Source of the DNA: an uncultured Collinsella sp.
GTDB taxonomy: Bacteria; Actinomycetota; Coriobacteriia; Coriobacteriales; Coriobacteriaceae
DNA length: 8,551 bases
Assembly: GCA_902470905.1 (NCBI GenBank)
Contig: CABRIC010000068.1
Span: forward strand, 1 to 8,551
Direction of reading: 5' to 3'
Shown: positions 6,229-8,551 of the stretch, one piece after another
Layout: every line of letters begins with the position of its first letter
Numbering within the stretch: the stretch's first letter is position 1
Notes under the pieces: model-generated
Database searches by the model: none
Seen by the model: the letters and a program-made list of their open reading frames with translations, nothing else
Told to the model about the DNA's origin: nothing
Translations under genes and position numbers: made by a program

Positions 6229-6663
6229 TTACAATAGCTCGGCCTTAATGGCGGGACTTTCTGCGAGCTGCTCAGCTGCCTTTTCGTCGGAGCTGTCGAG
6301 TGCTGCCAGACTGCGGTAGACCCACTCGTTGACCTGGGTGTTCTTGACGCCTGCGGTCTGCATAAGGGCGCCTACCTCGCGGATTGCTGCGAGCAGTTCG
6401 GCTTTGGGACCCGCGAGCTCGACCTCGATGCCGTGGTAGGCGGCCACGCCGCGGTTCTCGCTCACGTGGTCGATAAAGCCCTCGACGGTCTCAAGTTGCT
6501 GGGCGAGAGCCGCATCATCGTCAGCGTCCAGCGCGACGAGTGCGTTCGATACCGTGAGGGCGGGATGTCCGCAGGGGACAAAGCCTTCGATGACATCCAT
6601 AGCTTCGGTAATGGTTGAGCCCAGGCCTGCGAGGGCATTGACGAGTTGCTGCTTGGTATCCAT
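6229..6663 (-). CDS. Hypothetical protein, 144 aa, helical and acidic
   Basis: I do not recognise this family. The ATG (6661-6663) has a good ribosome site, GAAAGGA, five bases upstream on the minus strand, and the frame runs to a TAA beside a hairpin, so it looks like a real gene. The protein starts MDTKQQLVNALAGLGSTI and is mostly predicted helix with many A, E, D and L residues. It has one cysteine (C31, in VPCGHPA), no signal peptide and no membrane segment, so it is probably cytoplasmic. It may be two helical segments around a G-P turn (VELAGPKAELLAAI). A possible -10 (TATATT, 6700-6705 on the minus strand) lies upstream without a clear -35. It is divergent from ssrA and convergent with the toxin, so it is probably transcribed alone. 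Confidence 0.75.
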   Translation of the reverse strand: MDTKQQLVNALAGLGSTITEAMDVIEGFVPCGHPALTVSNALVALDADDDAALAQQLETVEGFIDHVSENRGVAAYHGIEVELAGPKAELLAAIREVGALMQTAGVKNTQVNEWVYRSLAALDSSDEKAAEQLAESPAIKAELL

Positions 6664-6795
6664 AACGGTCCTTTCGACGGGTCAATTTTGCTTGGCGAAA
6701 ATATACGTGACGCGATCGGTAGCAAAAGTGTGAAGTGCGGCGCACATTGGGGTCTTCACAGCTCGTGCATAGAACAGCTGCCTGCCTTTAGAACG

Positions 6796-6804
6796 TGGTA
6801 AGAT
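6796..6804 (+). promoter_or_regulatory. Extended -10 promoter, probably for ssrA
   Basis: TGG-TAAGAT gives an extended -10 (TG-N plus a -10 with four of six consensus bases). No good -35 stands 16-18 bases upstream; the closest, TTCACA at 6755-6760, is too far away. Transcription would begin near 6811, about 90 bases before mature tmRNA. Confidence 0.42.
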
Positions 6805-6816
6805 AACACTCCACAA

Positions 6817-6875
6817 GCGGGGCTCGCCCCGCATGTTCCTTGAAAAGTCGACGGGTGTTGGGCGCTCGTGCCCAA
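6817..6875 (+). other. Two hairpins in the tmRNA precursor leader
   Basis: GCGGGGC (6817-6823) pairs with GCCCCGC (6826-6832), and TTGGGC (6858-6863) pairs with GCCCAA (6870-6875). Both lie between the presumed promoter and the tmRNA 5' end, in sequence that RNase P would remove. The first lacks a U-tract, so it is not a terminator of upstream genes. Confidence 0.45.
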
Positions 6876-6900
6876 TGCCATCCAGGCTTTCCCGACATTC

Positions 6901-7264
6901 GGGGGCGACTGGTTTCGACACGATAGCTCTGAGAGAGGAAGCAAGCCGAGGTCTCCTCGCCTCGTTAAACAGGGGTACCGTCAAATTGAATTGACAACAA
7001 CTCTTCTTTTGAGCCTATGGCTCTCGCTGCTTAATTTATAGCGGCGCGTCAACCCGGTGATTTCCCCGCCACCGGTGCGACGTCATTTTAGGGGAATGCT
7101 CCTGCGCACGTAATCGGTATGGCGCAGGCTAAGACCGAACCGGTTAGGACGCCGCGAGCGTGTCGCTGCGCGCAAAGCGTCCGAGACTAAACCAGCGACT
7201 GAGCTTGGAGATGCCAATCAGGGGGCTTTCGTGGACCGGAGTTCGATTCTCCGCGCCTCCACCA
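6901..7264 (+). ncRNA. ssrA: Transfer-messenger RNA (tmRNA), one-piece
   Basis: tmRNA rescues stalled ribosomes: it is charged with alanine, adds a degradation tag to the stuck protein and supplies a stop codon. The 5' GGGGGCGACTGGTTTCGAC and 3' CGCCTCCACCA are diagnostic. The 7-bp acceptor stem pairs 6901-6907 with 7254-7260 and contains the G3-U wobble (6903 with 7258) read by alanyl-tRNA synthetase. The T arm is CGGAG-TTCGATT-CTCCG (7237-7253). The 3' CCA is encoded (7262-7264). The tag frame ends at TAA 7032-7034 and reads DNNSSFEPMALAA from GAC at 6993; the ALAA end is the normal ClpXP/ClpAP signal. An in-frame TGA at 6987-6989 limits the frame upstream. Pseudoknot-type pairings follow, such as CCGGTG with CACCGG after 7050. 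The 364-base length is typical. smpB is not in the window. Confidence 0.97.
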
Positions 7265-7332
7265 ACTGTTCAGTAGGCGAACACATACGCGTGTTCGTCG
7301 TTAGGCGGGCGTTCGTATTGCTCGTCAGATAG

Positions 7333-7364
7333 AAAGAAGCCGCTCCATACGGGGCGGCTTCTTT
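7333..7364. terminator. Bidirectional intrinsic terminator shared by ssrA and the minus-strand lysis genes
   Basis: AAAGAAGCCGCTCC (7333-7346) pairs with GGGGCGGCTTCTTT (7351-7364) around ATAC, with one G-U. The A-rich left and T-rich right flanks make it work in both directions. It is 68 bases past tmRNA and only five bases beyond the end of the minus-strand 103-aa gene. Confidence 0.9.
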
Positions 7365-7369
7365 GCGTT

Positions 7370-7681
7370 CTAGGCCTGCGGCATGATCTCCTGCTCGCCG
7401 TCCTCGTCCATGTACGGCATGAGGAACACGCCGCCCTGCTCGGTGGTCAGCAGCAGGTACTCGCGGTTGTGCTCGTCGCACACGATTTCCTGGCCGATGC
7501 CCTCGGGCAGGTCGTATATGGGGCCGTCCGTGCGGGCTTGCCTCACGGTCACGTCTTGCGCTCCCATAGCCTGCGACGCGCAGCTGGCGGCGGCCAGGAC
7601 GATGAACAGCAGGACGACCGCCGCGACGATGGGGCCGCACCCGCCGTTGCGCTCCTCGTCTGCGGGGCTCGGGTACGGCAT
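7370..7681 (-). CDS. Small membrane-anchored protein, probably phage, near the endolysin
   Basis: A 103-residue protein of unknown function. Residues 16-34 (PIVAAVVLLFIVLAAASC..) form a single hydrophobic segment after an uncharged-to-acidic N-terminus, followed by an exported-looking domain. LAAASC resembles a lipobox only loosely (A instead of L at -3), and basic residues in front of the segment are scarce, so a lipoprotein is not secure. The C-terminal half (IVCDEHNREYLLL..GGVFLMPYMDEDG) resembles small DUF6440-like proteins often found in phages and mobile elements; this is from memory. The ATG is three bases after the endolysin stop, with AAGGTGG as ribosome site inside the upstream gene, so the two are one transcription unit. 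A holin or spanin role is possible from position but the sequence does not show it. Confidence 0.68.
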   Translation of the reverse strand: MPYPSPADEERNGGCGPIVAAVVLLFIVLAAASCASQAMGAQDVTVRQARTDGPIYDLPEGIGQEIVCDEHNREYLLLTTEQGGVFLMPYMDEDGEQEIMPQA

Positions 7682-7684
7682 GGC

Positions 7685-8497
7685 CTATCCCACCTTCACC
7701 AGATAGTCGTCGGCCTCTGGCTTGCCCGTGGCCTTGCCCACGGCGATGTAGCGCGTTGCGCCGCTGTAGCCCGTGTATCGGCCCCACACGTAGCCGTCGG
7801 CGATCTTGTACCAGTTATCCAGCGTCACGGTCTCGCCGCTGGAATAGTGCGCCACCTCGGTGCCGCCCAGGCCGGGGGCGTCGCGCACGCGCAGGTAGTC
7901 CACAGTGCAGCGGTAGGTGCCGCCGAAGTTCTCGGTCGTTTCCTGCTGCGCAGGCTGCGGCTGCGGGACGGCTGCGGGGGCGCTTCCAGCAGTGATGCCG
8001 AAGCATTCCAGGTAGATGCGCGCCAGCTCGTCCAGGTTGCCGTTGAACTTCTCGCGGTCGCCGTCGTTGTCGATGAAGCCGTTCTCGCACAGGCGGTAGT
8101 TGATGCCGCGCGCGGCGGCTCGGTTCGGGTTCGCGAGGTCGGAACGGCGCACCAGCTTCTCGGAGCGCCCGGGCATGAACGCCGCCAGCTTATCGGCCAG
8201 CGCATTGTCGTACTCGTCAGGCTCGAAGCCCTCCTTGATGATGACGTGCGCGCCGTGGGCCGTGGCGATGCCGCTGGCGTCCATGTGCAGCTCCACCACT
8301 GGCGCGTCGGTGCTCAGGCGGTTAAGCCCGCCGTCGGCGTACCAGTTGCGGGACGTATCGCCCAGCTCGACCTCGGAACCGCCCAGTTCCTTGATTCGCT
8401 GGCCCAGGGCGCGAACGCGCTCGGCCTCGGTGCAGCCGCCTGCGCAGCAGCCGGGGTCGCCAGCGCCGTGGCCGCAGATGATGAACAGTTTAGCCAT
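7685..8497 (-). CDS. Endolysin: N-acetylmuramoyl-L-alanine amidase (Amidase_3) with SH3-like C-terminus
   Basis: A 270-residue enzyme that should cut the bond between N-acetylmuramate and L-alanine in peptidoglycan. The Amidase_3 zinc site is H10 (in CGHGAGDPG), E24 and H71 (VVELHMDAS), and the catalytic glutamate is E138 (RLCENGFIDND). The amidase domain covers about 1-165. A flexible linker rich in P, A and Q follows (about 168-190), then an SH3-type wall-binding region (about 193-262, YRCTVDYLRVRDAPG.. to YIAVG). There is no signal peptide, which fits a phage endolysin released through a holin. The ATG at 8497 is the natural start but only nine genomic bases precede it before adapter, so its ribosome site (GGAG) merges into the adapter edge. 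A cellular amidase is less likely given the missing export signal. Confidence 0.88.
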   Translation of the reverse strand: MAKLFIICGHGAGDPGCCAGGCTEAERVRALGQRIKELGGSEVELGDTSRNWYADGGLNRLSTDAPVVELHMDASGIATAHGAHVIIKEGFEPDEYDNALADKLAAFMPGRSEKLVRRSDLANPNRAAARGINYRLCENGFIDNDGDREKFNGNLDELARIYLECFGITAGSAPAAVPQPQPAQQETTENFGGTYRCTVDYLRVRDAPGLGGTEVAHYSSGETVTLDNWYKIADGYVWGRYTGYSGATRYIAVGKATGKPEADDYLVKVG

Positions 8498-8506
8498 TGC
8501 CTACTC

Positions 8507-8551
8507 CTGTCTCTTATACACATCTGACGCTGCCGACGATACTCCTTGTGT
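8507..8551 (-). other. Untrimmed Nextera i5 sequencing adapter (artefact), inverted copy
   Basis: Exact reverse complement of the first 45 bases: Tn5 mosaic end CTGTCTCTTATACACATCT (8507-8525), the rest of the transposase adapter, the same 8-mer index in reverse (TACTCCTT), then GTGT. Reading frames entering it give the tell-tale tails CIRDR or SLIHI and should not be believed. Genomic sequence ends at 8506. Confidence 0.98.

Noticed and set aside
6682..6984. 100-aa minus-strand frame overlapping the ssrA start
   Set aside because: It runs through the tmRNA 5' domain and promoter region, with no ribosome site or recognisable domain.
7278..7297. Hairpin after ssrA as its terminator
   Set aside because: No U-tract follows; the hairpin at 7333-7364 with flanking A and T runs is a much better terminator.
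7370..7681. Lipoprotein call for the 103-aa protein
   Set aside because: The lipobox-like AASC lacks the usual leucine and the N-terminus lacks the basic residues of a lipoprotein signal.
8314..8523. Minus-strand frame beginning MCIRDR
   Set aside because: Its first residues are translated adapter, and it overlaps the endolysin in another frame.
7469..8527. 352-aa plus-strand frame across the endolysin
   Set aside because: It is antisense to a protein with clear Amidase_3 catalytic residues, has low-complexity V/A/G/R composition and ends in adapter-derived SLIHI.
1..8551. 45-bp terminal inverted repeats as a composite transposon
   Set aside because: They are Nextera adapter sequence with an index and a Tn5 mosaic end used in library preparation; no transposase lies between them.
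1..8551. CRISPR array, tRNA or rRNA genes
   Set aside because: No regularly spaced repeats, and no tRNA or rRNA signature apart from the tRNA-like domain of tmRNA.

Overview
This 8.5 kb window looks like a fragment of a high-GC Gram-positive chromosome. The best fit is a gut Coriobacteriia (Collinsella-like) genome. That assignment rests on protein flavour, GC content and a tmRNA tag ending in ALAA, and it is an inference. Both ends (1-45 and 8507-8551) are untrimmed Nextera/Tn5 tagmentation adapter in inverted orientation, carrying the same index-like 8-mer. Real genomic sequence is therefore about 46-8506, and both terminal genes are cut by adapter.

Layout, left to right. (1) 46-2610 (+): an operon with two half-size ABC exporter-fold transporter subunits. 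Only the ATPase domain of the first remains; the second is complete, and they probably form a heterodimer. (2) 2611-2821: an intergenic block with a REP-like repeat/hairpin, a promoter overlapped by a palindrome, and a structured leader. (3) 2822-5161 (+): a small glycine-rich membrane protein (DUF6110-like) followed by an unusual P1B-type metal ATPase. Its membrane metal site is Y-S-C-A-L-K instead of a CPx motif. The pair resembles the core of the iron-storage ferrosome (fez) loci and is the most interesting system here. It ends at a strong intrinsic terminator. (4) 5236-6170 (+): a type II toxin-antitoxin operon (RelB/DinJ-like ribbon-helix-helix antitoxin and PIN-domain toxin) with a clear promoter and a perfect palindrome at the expected transcription start. 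(5) 6183-6219: a hairpin terminator between convergent genes, then an uncharacterised 144-aa minus-strand gene (6229-6663). (6) 6796-7264 (+): an extended -10 promoter, a leader with two hairpins and the complete one-piece tmRNA gene ssrA, with CCA encoded and proposed tag DNNSSFEPMALAA. (7) 7333-8497 (-): a bidirectional terminator, a 103-aa membrane-anchored protein and an amidase-type endolysin with an SH3-like tail. This lysis-type module ending just beyond the 3' end of ssrA suggests the edge of a prophage integrated at ssrA.

How it fits together: the left two thirds concern transport and possibly metal (iron) handling plus a stability/stress module. The right third is the trans-translation gene next to probable phage late genes. 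No CRISPR array, rRNA, tRNA or complete insertion sequence is visible.
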